A stretch of 64,000 nucleotides of DNA from DTKY01 sp037440765 (GTDB lineage Bacteria > Acidobacteriota > Terriglobia > Bryobacterales > Bryobacteraceae): NCBI GenBank assembly GCA_037440765.1, contig JBBITL010000019.1:1-64000 (forward strand), written 5' to 3'. The notes beneath the pieces are model-generated. The model was not told the DNA's origin. It ran no database searches and worked only from the letters and a program-made list of their open reading frames with translations. The translations under genes were made by a program, and so were the position numbers. Below are positions 8,004-16,247 of this stretch, piece by piece; position 1 is the stretch's first letter; every line of letters starts with the position of its first letter.

Positions 8004-8770
8004 ATGCGCCGCATCAAACTGACACTGGCCTACGACGGCACCGGCTACCACGGCTGGCAGATACAGCCCGGGCTTGAGACCATCCAGGGAATCCTGGAGG
8101 GGGCGGTCACGGAGATTGAAGGGGCGCCGGTGAAGGTCTCCGGGGCTGGGCGCACCGACGCCGGGGTTCACGCGCTGGGGCAGGTTGCCGCGTTCGACTT
8201 CACCAACCCCATCCCATTGGCCAACCTGAAAAAGGCCCTGAACCGGCTGCTTCCGGGCGCGATCCGGGTGCTGGCCGCCGACGAGGCCGGGCCGGATTTT
8301 CACCCGCGTTTCCAGGCGCTGGAGAAGGTCTACCGTTACACGATCCTCCGCGGAGAGACCTGCCCGCCGTTTGAACGGCTCTACGTACACCATTATCCCT
8401 ATCCCCTGAACACGGAACGTTTCATGGCTCTGGCGCCTGTGTTTNNNNNNNNNNNNNNNNNNNNNNNNNNNNNNNGCACGACTTCTCCGCGTTCGCGGCC
8501 TCCGACGACCGGGATCTGCTGGGGGGATCCAAGGTGCGCACGGTGTTTTTCTCAAGGGCGGCGGAGGAGGGCGGGCGGCTGGTCTACACGGTAACAGGCA
8601 GCGGCTTTCTCAAGCACATGGTCCGCAACCTGGCCGGAACGCTGCTCGAGGCGGGAAAAGGGAACGTGGACGAAACCCGGCTCCGGCGGCTCCTGGAACC
8701 GGGTTGCGCGGAGAAGGCGGGTCCCACGCTGCCGGCGCGCGGGTTGTCGCTGGTCTCGGTCCGCTACTAG
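8004..8770 (+). CDS. truA: tRNA pseudouridine38-40 synthase, interrupted by an assembly gap
   Basis: Isomerises uridines 38-40 in the anticodon arm of many tRNAs. The first part (147 codons to 8444) reads MRRIKLTLAYDGTGYHGWQ and contains the catalytic aspartate in GAGRTDAGVHALGQVAAF. After the 31 Ns the protein resumes at 8477 with HDFSAFAAS and continues through FLKHMVRNLAGTLLEAG to the end RGLSLVSVRY, the usual TruA C-terminus. The two halves are in different frames only because the N run has an arbitrary length. I see no sign of a genuine frameshift. The gene starts 13 bases after pyrE. Confidence 0.93.
8445..8475. other. Assembly gap (31 N)
   Basis: A run of 31 Ns within truA. Both flanks encode TruA, but in different frames, so the real missing length must be 2 modulo 3. 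Spacing in TruA proteins between the conserved Met of FMALAPVF and HDFSAF suggests about 11 missing bases. Confidence 0.97.
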
Positions 8771-8779
8771 TGCGCGACA

Positions 8780-9781
8780 ATGTCCCTTATGGGAACGGCG
8801 GATCGGGAAGAACTGTGGGTGGCGGCGGCGAGGGAGGCCATGCAGGCGGAGGCCGAGGCCATCGAAACCGCCGCCGGCCGCCTGAACCAGAACCTGTCGC
8901 GGGCGGTGGGCATCATCCTGGACCAGAACGGCAAGGTGGTCACCACCGGCATTGGTAAGAGCGGCCACGTGGCCAGAAAACTGGCCGCCACCTTGTGCAG
9001 CACCGGAACGCCGGCCGTGTTCCTGCATCCGGCCGAGGCGGTACACGGCGACCTGGGGGTGTATTCGCCGGGCGACCCCACCGTGATCATCTCCAAGAGC
9101 GGCGCCACGGACGAGTTGCTGAAGCTGGTGCCGACGCTGCGGGAGTTCCGCTCGCCGATCATCGGAATCCTGGGCAATCCCGCCTCGCCGCTGGCCACCA
9201 TGGCGGACGTGGTGCTGGACGCGTCGGTGCGCCGCGAGGTCGACCCGAACAACCTTGCCCCCACCTCCAGCTCCGTCGTGGCGTTATCTCTGGGTGACGC
9301 GCTGACTGTGGCCCTGATACACGCGCGCAGCGTCAGCGCCGAGGAGTTCGGAAGACTTCACCCCGGCGGGCGGCTGGGAAGCGCGCTCCGGCTGAGGGTG
9401 CGCGACGCCATGCATACGGGCGAGGAGGTGGCCTGGGCGGGGCCGGAAGATCCGGTCAAGGACGTGATCGCAGCCATGACGCTGCGGCCGCTGGGAGCTG
9501 CCTGCGTAGTGGGAGAGGACGGCGCCCTGGCGGGCCTCGTAACCGACGGGGACCTGCGCCGGGCGATGCGGGCCCGCGGCGACATTCATCTGCTGCGAGC
9601 ACGGGAGGTGATGACAGTGAATCCTGTCACGATCGGGCCGGACGCGCGGCTGGCCGATGCGCTGGAGCGCATGGAGAACCGCCCGAGCCAGATTTCGGTG
9701 CTGCCGGTGGTGGACGCCGCTTCGGGCCGCTGCCTGGGGCTGGTCCGCCTGCACGACCTGTACCGCGCGCAGGCAAGATAA
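8780..9781 (+). CDS. kdsD: Arabinose-5-phosphate isomerase (KpsF/GutQ family)
   Basis: Converts ribulose-5-phosphate to arabinose-5-phosphate, the first step to KDO for lipopolysaccharide. The 333-residue protein has an N-terminal SIS domain with TTGIGKSGHVARKLAATL, STGTPAVFLHPAEAVHGDLG and the phosphate-binding SKSGATDELL, then PTSSSVVALSLGDALTVAL. Two CBS domains follow from about residue 205 (RDAMHTGEEVAW and AREVMTVNPVTIGPDARLAD). FHPGGRLG-like text (LHPGGRLG) joins them, as in KdsD. With lpxD elsewhere in the window it supports an LPS-bearing outer membrane. It starts nine bases after truA. Confidence 0.92.
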   Translation: MSLMGTADREELWVAAAREAMQAEAEAIETAAGRLNQNLSRAVGIILDQNGKVVTTGIGKSGHVARKLAATLCSTGTPAVFLHPAEAVHGDLGVYSPGDPTVIISKSGATDELLKLVPTLREFRSPIIGILGNPASPLATMADVVLDASVRREVDPNNLAPTSSSVVALSLGDALTVALIHARSVSAEEFGRLHPGGRLGSALRLRVRDAMHTGEEVAWAGPEDPVKDVIAAMTLRPLGAACVVGEDGALAGLVTDGDLRRAMRARGDIHLLRAREVMTVNPVTIGPDARLADALERMENRPSQISVLPVVDAASGRCLGLVRLHDLYRAQAR

Positions 9782-9838
9782 CCCTCCCGGAGCAGAAGAC
9801 GACGGCTGTGAATTGAGCGCTGACTAGGGGATTTCCTA

Positions 9839-9861
9839 ACCGGGCAGCTCTCCGGCCCGGT
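9839..9861. terminator. Possible hairpin between convergent genes
   Basis: ACCGGGC (9839-9845) and GCCCGGT (9855-9861) form a perfect 7-bp stem with a nine-base loop between convergent kdsD and the glycosylase gene. There is no T tract, so an intrinsic terminator is not shown; it may only pause or protect transcripts. Confidence 0.3.
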
Positions 9862-9936
9862 CAGGGTCACGAACCCGTTTCTCCGGGCGCCGGGGGAGTC
9901 TGGCCTGGATCCCGTGAAACGGTGGACGCGCAGCGC

Positions 9937-10542
9937 TCAGAGGTTGGCGTTGGGTTCGAGGCTGCGCCAGAGGTACCAGCTCGCCACGGTGCGGTAGGGC
10001 CGCCATTTCTCACCGGCCGCGTCAACTTCGGCCGGTGTGGGAAGAGCCTCAAGACCGTAGGCCTTGCGGACCGCGGCGCGAATGCCGAGGTCGCCAGAGG
10101 GCAGCACATCCCGGCGGCGCAGAGCGAAGATCAGGAACATCTGCGCCGTCCACATACCCACCCCCTTCATGGCTGTGAGCGCGCACACCACCTCGTCATC
10201 CTTCAGCCCGGCCAGCGCCGCGAAATCCGCCTCGCCGGAACGGGCGCGGCCGGCTATGTCGCGTATGTAGCCGATCTTCTGCCGGGAGAGCCCCAGCGCG
10301 CGCAGGCGCGCGGGCGTCACCTTGAGCACGGCCTCCGCGCTCAGCCGCCCGTCTCCCGCGGCGGCCTTGAGGCGTCCGAATATGGTGGCGGCCGCCTTGC
10401 CGCTCAGTTGCTGATAGACGATGGCCTTCACCAGCGTCTCGTAGTCGGGCGGCAGGTAGCGGATGCGGTACGGTCCCACGCTCCCGATCAGCCCCGCCAG
10501 CACGGGGTCGGCTTTCTTCAGTGAATCGATAGCTTTGCGCAT
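9937..10542 (-). CDS. DNA-3-methyladenine glycosylase-like HhH-GPD protein (AlkA type)
   Basis: A 201-residue base-excision repair glycosylase that removes alkylated bases from DNA. The helix-hairpin-helix is LTAMKGVGMWTAQMFLIFAL and the catalytic aspartate is D151 in LPSGDLGI. Trp rather than Lys follows the GVG turn, so it should be monofunctional, without lyase activity, like AlkA. YETLVKAIVYQQLSGKAAATI is the conserved N-terminal helix. It lacks AlkA's extra N-terminal domain. It stands alone, divergent from the VWFA gene. Confidence 0.88.
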   Translation of the reverse strand: MRKAIDSLKKADPVLAGLIGSVGPYRIRYLPPDYETLVKAIVYQQLSGKAAATIFGRLKAAAGDGRLSAEAVLKVTPARLRALGLSRQKIGYIRDIAGRARSGEADFAALAGLKDDEVVCALTAMKGVGMWTAQMFLIFALRRRDVLPSGDLGIRAAVRKAYGLEALPTPAEVDAAGEKWRPYRTVASWYLWRSLEPNANL

Positions 10543-10593
10543 GCGAAACGGCCGGCCCTGAGGCGGCGTCCAACTCTATGCAATTGTATTCGT

Positions 10594-11547
10594 ATGGGGC
10601 CGCTTCTGACCATTGTGGCCGCGGTGTTGGCGCCGGCGCAGCAGCCCCAGCCGCCCACCATCAAGGTGGACGTGAACATCGTCAACATCATGTGCTCGGT
10701 CCGCGACGGCCGCGGCGCGCTGGTCCCCAACCTGGGCAAGGACGACTTCCAGATCAGTGAAGACGGCAAGCCGCAGCAGATCCGCTACTTCGAGCGCGAG
10801 ACCGATCTGCCGCTTACGCTGGGCCTGCTGGTGGACGTGAGCGCCAGCCAGAAGAGCCTTATCGAAGCCGAGCGCCGCGCCGCCGACAGATTCCTAACCA
10901 GCGTGCTGCGGGAGAAGGACCTGGCCTTTCTGATGAGCTTCGGCGCCGAGGCCGAGCTGATACAGGACTTCACCAGCTCGCTGGTTCTCCTGCGCAAAGG
11001 CCTGGACCGCCTGAGGCTGAGCGCGCCGCCTGTCTCACCGACCTCCAGCCCGGTGCCGACCATCTACAAGCCCCGGGGGACGGTGCTGTTCGACGCCGTC
11101 TATCTCGCGGCCACCGACAGGCTGCGTTCGGAGGTGGGGCGGAAAGCCGTGGTGCTCATCACTGACGGGGTGGACATGGGCAGCCGCGTCAAACTGGCAA
11201 CCGCCATCGAAGCGGCGCAGAAAGCGGACGTCATAATCTACAGCATCTACTACATAGACCCGCGCGCCTACGGCGCCTCGGGCTTGGGCTACTTCCCGAG
11301 CAGCGGCGACCTCAGAAGGATGTCCGAGGAGACGGGCGGGCGCATGTTCGAGGTCGGCCGGAGGAACAGCCTGGATGACATCTTCCGCCAGATCCAGGAG
11401 GAGATGCGCAGCCAGTACGCGCTCGGCTATGTGTCGACCAACCCAGCGGTTGACGGCGGATACCGCCGCATCGAAGTCCGCACCAGGCAGCGGGGCCTCA
11501 AGGTCCAGGCCCGCAAGGGATACTACGCGGTCAGGGACGGGGAATAG
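10594..11547 (+). CDS. Secreted VWFA-domain protein of the acidobacterial type
   Basis: A 317-residue protein with a signal peptide (MGPLLTIVAAVLAPAQQPQ), a short beta domain (VNIMCSVRDGRGALVPNL, then DFQISEDGKPQQIRYFERE) and a von Willebrand A domain starting at about residue 80. The MIDAS metal-site motif is DVSASQKS. This two-part layout (an 'our-own-words' beta domain, then VWFA ending in ARKGYYA) matches the lineage-specific VWFA family expanded in Acidobacteria, whose role is unknown. It ends inside the convergent rfbD gene (17-base overlap). Confidence 0.88.
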   Translation: MGPLLTIVAAVLAPAQQPQPPTIKVDVNIVNIMCSVRDGRGALVPNLGKDDFQISEDGKPQQIRYFERETDLPLTLGLLVDVSASQKSLIEAERRAADRFLTSVLREKDLAFLMSFGAEAELIQDFTSSLVLLRKGLDRLRLSAPPVSPTSSPVPTIYKPRGTVLFDAVYLAATDRLRSEVGRKAVVLITDGVDMGSRVKLATAIEAAQKADVIIYSIYYIDPRAYGASGLGYFPSSGDLRRMSEETGGRMFEVGRRNSLDDIFRQIQEEMRSQYALGYVSTNPAVDGGYRRIEVRTRQRGLKVQARKGYYAVRDGE

Positions 11548-12418
11548 CGAACCGCTGCTCTCGCCGCCTGAAGTAGTCCTTCAGGGCTTCCTCCAGGGGA
11601 GGCAGGGGCGCCAGGCCGGCGGCTTCCATTTTGGCGTTGGACAAGGCCGAGAACTTCGGACGGCGCGCATCGGTGCGGTACTCCCGCTCATTGGTGGGGT
11701 GCAATTCAGGGCTGAGCCCCGCGGCCTTGAAGATCAGCCGGGCGAACTCGAACCACGAAATGGGCGCGCCGCCGCCGATGTGGAACAGTCCGCCCAGTCC
11801 GCGATCCACCATGTCCGCCGTGCGCGCCGCCAGCCACGGCGCGTAAGTGGGCGAGGCACGGTGGTCCTCGACAACGCGGATCGGCCGCCGGTTTGAGGCC
11901 AGCCTGAGCATCAGCTCGACGAAATTGCCGCGCGGGGTCGCCAGCCCGCCCGCCCCGAAGACTCCCGACGTGCGGATGATGAGCGGATTGTCGCGGTAGG
12001 CGCGCGCGAAGTGCTCCCCCGCCAGCTTCGACACCCCGTAGGCGCCGATCGGCCGGGGCGTATCCTGCTCGCTGTAGGGCCGCCCGGCAGTGCCGTCAAA
12101 GACGTAGTCGGTGGAGTAGTGCACCAGGACTGCGTCCACCTGGCGGCAGGCCAGCGCGATGTTGCGCACCGCCAGGGCATTCACGCTGAAGGCGGCGTGC
12201 GGCTCGCTCTCGGCCACGTCCACCTGGTTGTAGGCCGCGGCGTTCACTACTATCGACGGGTCCAGAGCCCCGATCACCTCTTCAACCTGAAAACGATCCG
12301 CTATGTCGACCGTGTCCCGGTCCATGCCGGTCACGTAGTATCCTCGAGAGGTGAACTCGCCGACCAGTTCCTGGCCCAACTGGCCGGCGCTGCCCAGCAC
12401 TAGAAGTTTCTTTCGCAT
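11531..12418 (-). CDS. rfbD: dTDP-4-dehydrorhamnose reductase family protein
   Basis: An NAD(P)H-dependent SDR that makes dTDP-rhamnose for surface glycans. The nucleotide motif is LGSAGQLGQELVGEF; the catalytic YxxxK is in YGVSKLAGEHF, and HYSTDYVFDGTAGRPYSEQD is a hallmark of RfbD/RmlD. At 295 residues it has the family's length. The ATG directly follows the stop of the upstream LysR gene (TAG|ATG), so the two are co-transcribed. The other rhamnose genes (rfbA, B, C) are not adjacent. A related sugar-nucleotide reductase remains possible. Confidence 0.85.
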   Translation of the reverse strand: MRKKLLVLGSAGQLGQELVGEFTSRGYYVTGMDRDTVDIADRFQVEEVIGALDPSIVVNAAAYNQVDVAESEPHAAFSVNALAVRNIALACRQVDAVLVHYSTDYVFDGTAGRPYSEQDTPRPIGAYGVSKLAGEHFARAYRDNPLIIRTSGVFGAGGLATPRGNFVELMLRLASNRRPIRVVEDHRASPTYAPWLAARTADMVDRGLGGLFHIGGGAPISWFEFARLIFKAAGLSPELHPTNEREYRTDARRPKFSALSNAKMEAAGLAPLPPLEEALKDYFRRREQRFAIPRP

Positions 12419-13354
12419 CTAATCTGTAGGATAACCTGCCGGCCGCCGCCTGGAGGTGTCCGCCGTCTGACGCGGGGAGGTGTGCTCCACCACGGCGTCG
12501 ATGAAACCGATAGCCGCCCTGGACAGGGCCTTGTCCTTCCGGTAAACCAGGCCGACCTGGCGCATCATCGGCTCGGGGGCGAGCGGCAGCGCGGCCAGCC
12601 GGCCCGATCCGGCCTCTTCCCGGCAGCTTGTCTCGGCCACAAAGGAGACGCCGAGGCCGGCCATCACGAAACGCTTGATCATCTCGGTTGAATCCAGCTC
12701 CATGCTGACGTGGATCATGTCCTCCACCAGCTCCAGCCAGGAGTTCAGCCTTATCCGGGTGGCGCCCGACTTGGGCAGCAGCAGAGGGAACCCGACCACT
12801 TCCTGCGCGGTGACCGCGTCCTTCCCGGCCAGGGGATGGTCCGCCGGAGCAATGAGCTTGATCTCGTCGGCATGCACCTTGACGGCCTGGAGCTTGCGCT
12901 CCCGGACGGGCAATTGCGTGAACCCGAAATCGGCCAGATTGTCCATGACGGCCTGGACCACCTTACCGCCGTATTGCCGGTCCACGAGCAGTTGCACGTT
13001 GGGGAAGCGCCGGGTGTACTCGGCGAATACATCCGGCAGCACGTACATGCAGGTGGCCTCGTTGGCCGCGATCACGAGGGCGCCGCGGGGCACGCGCTCC
13101 AGTTCGCCGATGGCTTCCCCGGCCCGGCGCCTGAGGTCCATGATCTGCTCGGCGTACTCGGCGAAGATGCGCCCGGCCGGGGTGAGCGCAATGCGCGTGC
13201 CCAGACGGTCGAACAGGGCGGTGTTCAGCTCCTGCTCCAGTTGCCGCACCTGGGCGCTGATGGCGGGCTGCGTGCGGAAGCAGGTTTCGGCGGCCTTGGA
13301 GAAGCTTTTCAGCCTGACGATCTCCAGGAACGTGTGGATCTGATCCAGGTCCAT
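12419..13354 (-). CDS. LysR-family transcriptional regulator (CysB/Cbl-like layout)
   Basis: A 311-residue DNA-binding regulator. The N-terminal winged helix-turn-helix is MDLDQIHTFLEIVRLKSFSK followed by AAETCFRTQPAISAQVRQLE; the C-terminal half is the periplasmic-binding-like effector domain (about residues 90-295). I begin at ATG 13354 because family members start at this point. An in-frame upstream start at 13396 would add 14 residues (MMRGPDVKC...), which do not resemble the family. The effector is unknown. Lying directly upstream of rfbD, it may regulate that gene or the divergent cyclophilin. Confidence 0.85.
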   Translation of the reverse strand: MDLDQIHTFLEIVRLKSFSKAAETCFRTQPAISAQVRQLEQELNTALFDRLGTRIALTPAGRIFAEYAEQIMDLRRRAGEAIGELERVPRGALVIAANEATCMYVLPDVFAEYTRRFPNVQLLVDRQYGGKVVQAVMDNLADFGFTQLPVRERKLQAVKVHADEIKLIAPADHPLAGKDAVTAQEVVGFPLLLPKSGATRIRLNSWLELVEDMIHVSMELDSTEMIKRFVMAGLGVSFVAETSCREEAGSGRLAALPLAPEPMMRQVGLVYRKDKALSRAAIGFIDAVVEHTSPRQTADTSRRRPAGYPTD

Positions 13355-13390
13355 GGAGTCTTCATCTTGACATTTCACATCGGGCCCCCG

Positions 13391-13396
13391 CATCAT
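13391..13396 (+). promoter_or_regulatory. Weak -10-like hexamer before the cyclophilin gene
   Basis: CATCAT, four of six matches to TATAAT, seven bases before ATG 13404 with no ribosome site. It fits the leaderless spacing seen at other genes in the window but is the weakest member of the set. Confidence 0.25.
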
Positions 13397-13403
13397 CCGA
13401 TTG

Positions 13404-14033
13404 ATGAAGCCTAGGATTCTCGCAGCACTGGCGGCGCTCCTGCTTGGCGGGTGCGGACGTCAGGAGCCCGCCCGGACACAGAAGGTATTCCCCGAGCACG
13501 CCCCTGAGGTCTACCGTGTGAACTTCGACACCAGCAAAGGCGTGTTCGTGGTCCGGGTCACGCGCTCCTGGGCCCCCCGGGGCGCCGACCGGTTCTACGA
13601 GCTGGTCCTCAAGGAGATCTACGATGGCGCGCGCTTCTATCGCGTGGTGCCGCGATTCGTCGTGCAGTTCGGTCTGAAGGGCGACCCCGCCACGGATGAC
13701 TACTGGAGCCGGATGTACATCCCCGATGATCCGGTCACCCAGAACAACCGCCGGGGCACGCTGTCGTTCGCCATGGCCGGCGCGGCCACGCGGACCACCC
13801 AGGTGTTTATCAACTTGCAGGACAACTTCCGGCTGGACCAGATGGGTTTCGCTCCCTTCGGCGAGGTGGTCTCGGGGATGGAAGTCGTCGACCAGTTGTT
13901 CAAAGGGTACGGCGACGCGCCGCCATCCGGCGTGGGGCCCGAACAGAGCCGGCTGCGGGACGAGGGAAACGAGTACCTGGAGAGGTACTTCCCGCGCCTG
14001 GACTATATCAAGTCGGCGAAGGCTGAGCCGTGA
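13404..14033 (+). CDS. Lipoprotein peptidyl-prolyl cis-trans isomerase (cyclophilin type)
   Basis: A 209-residue cyclophilin that catalyses proline isomerisation in exported proteins. The signal sequence ends in LLLGGC (Cys17), a lipobox, so the mature protein should be membrane-anchored outside the cytoplasm. The domain has GVFVVRVTRSWAPRGADRFY, then YDGARFYRVVPRFVVQFGLKG, GTLSFAM, TTQVFINLQDN and GFAPFGEVVSGMEVVDQL, the characteristic ordered motifs. ATG 13404 is preferred to the TTG one codon upstream. Divergent from the LysR gene. Confidence 0.92.
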   Translation: MKPRILAALAALLLGGCGRQEPARTQKVFPEHAPEVYRVNFDTSKGVFVVRVTRSWAPRGADRFYELVLKEIYDGARFYRVVPRFVVQFGLKGDPATDDYWSRMYIPDDPVTQNNRRGTLSFAMAGAATRTTQVFINLQDNFRLDQMGFAPFGEVVSGMEVVDQLFKGYGDAPPSGVGPEQSRLRDEGNEYLERYFPRLDYIKSAKAEP

Positions 14034-14170
14034 GGTTTCCCTCTCCCGCCGGCGGCCCGAAGGCCGCTCCACTCCGGGGATTAACCGGCGGGCGGCGGGC
14101 GTTCGCCGAATAACTGTGGAGCGCGGGGCAGGGCCCTGCTACCTTCGTGGTTGTGAAGGAGGCCAGGGCC

Positions 14171-14500
14171 ATGGCAAGGCATCAGGTCGCGCCGCCTCTG
14201 CCGCAGGCGATAATCGGCCTGCTGCTGGTGGCGGCCGGCGGAGCGATGTTGCTGGACCGCTTGGGCATTCTGCACTCGTTGGCGCAGCTCTGGCCAGTGG
14301 TGATAATTGGGGCGGGAATCGCCTTGCTGCTGGAGCAGTCTGACGGGCAGGCGAGGGACCAGGGTCCCGAGTCGGAAGTACGCAGGCCTGCAAGCCCGCT
14401 CCTTCACGGTCGCGGTTCTGTGCAACACTTCGAAAGCACAGATCTGTTCAGCGGACGCCTGACTCGGGACACTCGGGAGGCTGGACATGGCGGAACATGA
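14171..14500 (+). CDS. LiaI-like two-helix membrane protein whose 3' end contains a dispersed repeat
   Basis: A 109-residue protein starting at ATG 14171, with a strong GGAGG nine bases upstream; the more upstream GTG 14147 would place this site inside the gene. Two hydrophobic helices (AIIGLLLVAAGGAMLLDRLG, then LWPVVIIGAGIALLLE) match the DUF5668/LiaI-LiaF-like transmembrane region. From about residue 74 the frame runs through a 46-base dispersed repeat and reads LLHGRGSVQHFES, so the tail is probably repeat-derived rather than conserved. It overlaps the next, related gene by 14 bases. Confidence 0.72.
   Translation: MARHQVAPPLPQAIIGLLLVAAGGAMLLDRLGILHSLAQLWPVVIIGAGIALLLEQSDGQARDQGPESEVRRPASPLLHGRGSVQHFESTDLFSGRLTRDTREAGHGGT
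14390..14435 (+). repeat. Dispersed repeat, copy A (46 bp)
   Basis: This 46-base segment matches the reverse complement of 61605-61650 at 42 positions. Its core, GCTCCTTCACGGTCGCGGTTC-like (21 bases from 14398), also resembles both arms of the palindrome at 48619-48672. It lies inside the 3' end of a coding region. Confidence 0.8.
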
Positions 14501-15218
14501 AGAACGCCGTTATTGCCATCGATCTTCAGCAGCCTCCGGCGCTTTGGCAGGATTGGTGATTATCGCCGTCGGGGTGATTCTCTTGCTGGATCGCATGGGG
14601 ATCGTCCCGGGCCGCGAGATTCTCCGGTACTGGCCGCTGGCGCTGGTGGCCGCGGGCGCTTTCAGTCTGGTGAATTCGCGTGAGTCGCGGGCCTGGGGTG
14701 TGGTGCTGATTGTGGCCGGAGGCGTGCTCTCGCTCAGGCCGTTGGGTGTGGTGGACCTGGGTTTTCGGGAACTCTGGCCGGTCCTGCTGATCGCCGCGGG
14801 CGTGTTTCTGCTGTGGACGAGCGTGCAGGGCCGCGGAGGCGCCGGCCTGGGGTTCGGCGGCCAGCGGGAGATTTCATCCACCGACCTGGACGAGTTGGCT
14901 GTGTTGGGCGGGGGCGAACGGCGGATCACCAGCGCGGACTTCCGCGGGGGCCGCGTGCGGGTGATGTTCGGGGGTTGGAACATGGACCTCAGCCGCGCGG
15001 GGATGAAGACATCGGAGGCGTACATTGAAGTGAATTGCATCTTCGGGGGCGTGGAATTGCGGGTCCCGGAAGACTGGGATGTGACAGTGCGCGCCACCGC
15101 CTTGCTCGGCGGAATCAGCGATAACACGGGGCATCCGCGGCCGGAACAGGTGGCCGGCGCCAAGCGCCTCATCATCACGGGCCTGGTTGTCTTTGGCGGG
15201 CTTGAACTGAAGAACTAA
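14487..15218 (+). CDS. LiaF-like membrane protein (DUF5668 plus DUF2154-like C-terminal domain)
   Basis: A 243-residue protein. Four hydrophobic segments near the N-terminus (ALAGLVIIAVGVILLLDRMG, PLALVAAGAFSLV, GVVLIVAGGVLSL and LWPVLLIAAGVFLLW) form the LiaI-LiaF-like membrane unit. The C-terminal half (about residues 130-243) is the beta-solenoid 'cell-wall-active antibiotic response' domain: FRGGRVRVMFGGWNMDLSRA, then CIFGGVELRVPEDWDV and VFGGLELKN. LiaF proteins regulate an envelope-stress kinase. Here a LytS kinase and LytTR regulator follow within ten bases, supporting the same role. Overlaps the preceding gene by 14 bases. Confidence 0.82.
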   Translation: MAEHEERRYCHRSSAASGALAGLVIIAVGVILLLDRMGIVPGREILRYWPLALVAAGAFSLVNSRESRAWGVVLIVAGGVLSLRPLGVVDLGFRELWPVLLIAAGVFLLWTSVQGRGGAGLGFGGQREISSTDLDELAVLGGGERRITSADFRGGRVRVMFGGWNMDLSRAGMKTSEAYIEVNCIFGGVELRVPEDWDVTVRATALLGGISDNTGHPRPEQVAGAKRLIITGLVVFGGLELKN

Positions 15219-15227
15219 GACCCTGGC

Positions 15228-16247
15228 ATGCACTGGTACATCTCAAATCCCAGCCGCCTGGCGGTCTACCTGGCGGCCTGGGTCCCGGTTGCGGCCATAC
15301 TCTCTCTGGCGGTCGCCTCGTCGGCGCGGCTGGGCGTCTGGCCGGCCGCGGCCGTGGTTGCGCCGGCCAGCGTGGTCTATGCCTTTGTGTGTCTTTCGAC
15401 GTGGTACTCCTGCCGCATGTTACGGCTGGAGAGGACGGGCGCGGCCCGCCTCCTTCTGACGCACGGCCTGGCTGCCGTCTGCCTGGGGGGGGCTTGGGCG
15501 GCGGCGGCCGACATGATCGGCGGGTTCGAGGGACGCGTGGCGCCGATTCTGTTCGCCTCGGGTGTGCTGCTGTACCTTCTCTCAGTGGCGCTGCACTATG
15601 TCCTGCTCGCATCGGAGGCCTCGCGAGAGGCGCAGGAGCGGGCAAAGGAAGCCAGGGCTCTCGCAGGGCAGGCGGAACTGAGAGCGCTGAAGGCCCAGCT
15701 GAACCCGCACTTCCTGTTCAACAGCCTCAACTCCATCAGCGCCCTGACCACCGCCGACCCGGCCGGCGCACGACAGATGTGCGTGCTGCTGGGCGATTTC
15801 TTCCGCAGGACCCTTGGCCTGGGCGATCGCAGCACAATCCCTCTCAGCGAGGAACTGGCCCTGGCGCGGTGTTTTCTGGAGGTGGAGAAAGTACGCTTCG
15901 GCGCCCGGTTGCGCGTGGAGGAACGGATCGGCGAGGAGTCCACGCGCTGCGTTGTGCCTTCGCTTCTCCTCCAGCCGCTGGTCGAAAACGCGGTGAATCA
16001 CGGGATCGCGAATCTGCTCGATGGGGGGCTCATAGGCCTGGCGGCGAAGCGGGACGGCGACCGCCTTTCGATCACGATAGAGAACTCGTTCGACCCCGAG
16101 GCCCGGACGTCGAGACGCAACGGCGTCGGCCTGGCCAATGTCCGGCTGCGGCTGGAGGCCTGTTACGGAACCCGCGCCAACGTGTTTGTGAGCGTAGCGG
16201 GCGATCGCTACCGGGTGGAATTGGTTCTGCCGGCGGAGGAGGCATGA
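15228..16247 (+). CDS. LytS/YehU-type sensor histidine kinase
   Basis: A 339-residue membrane kinase. Four hydrophobic segments cover residues about 10-125. The phosphoacceptor is H161 in ALKAQLNPHFLFNSLNSISA, the His_kinase (PF06580) motif. The ATPase part has SLLLQPLVENAVNHGI (N box) and RRNGVGLANVRLRLEACYG (G box). The stop overlaps the response regulator's ATG by four bases (ATGA), so they form one two-component unit. The stimulus is unknown; the upstream LiaI/LiaF-like genes suggest envelope damage. Confidence 0.92.
   Translation: MHWYISNPSRLAVYLAAWVPVAAILSLAVASSARLGVWPAAAVVAPASVVYAFVCLSTWYSCRMLRLERTGAARLLLTHGLAAVCLGGAWAAAADMIGGFEGRVAPILFASGVLLYLLSVALHYVLLASEASREAQERAKEARALAGQAELRALKAQLNPHFLFNSLNSISALTTADPAGARQMCVLLGDFFRRTLGLGDRSTIPLSEELALARCFLEVEKVRFGARLRVEERIGEESTRCVVPSLLLQPLVENAVNHGIANLLDGGLIGLAAKRDGDRLSITIENSFDPEARTSRRNGVGLANVRLRLEACYGTRANVFVSVAGDRYRVELVLPAEEA

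Noticed and set aside
9839..9861. Intrinsic terminator between kdsD and the glycosylase gene
   Set aside because: The stem is good but there is no T tract, so it was listed only as a weak hairpin.
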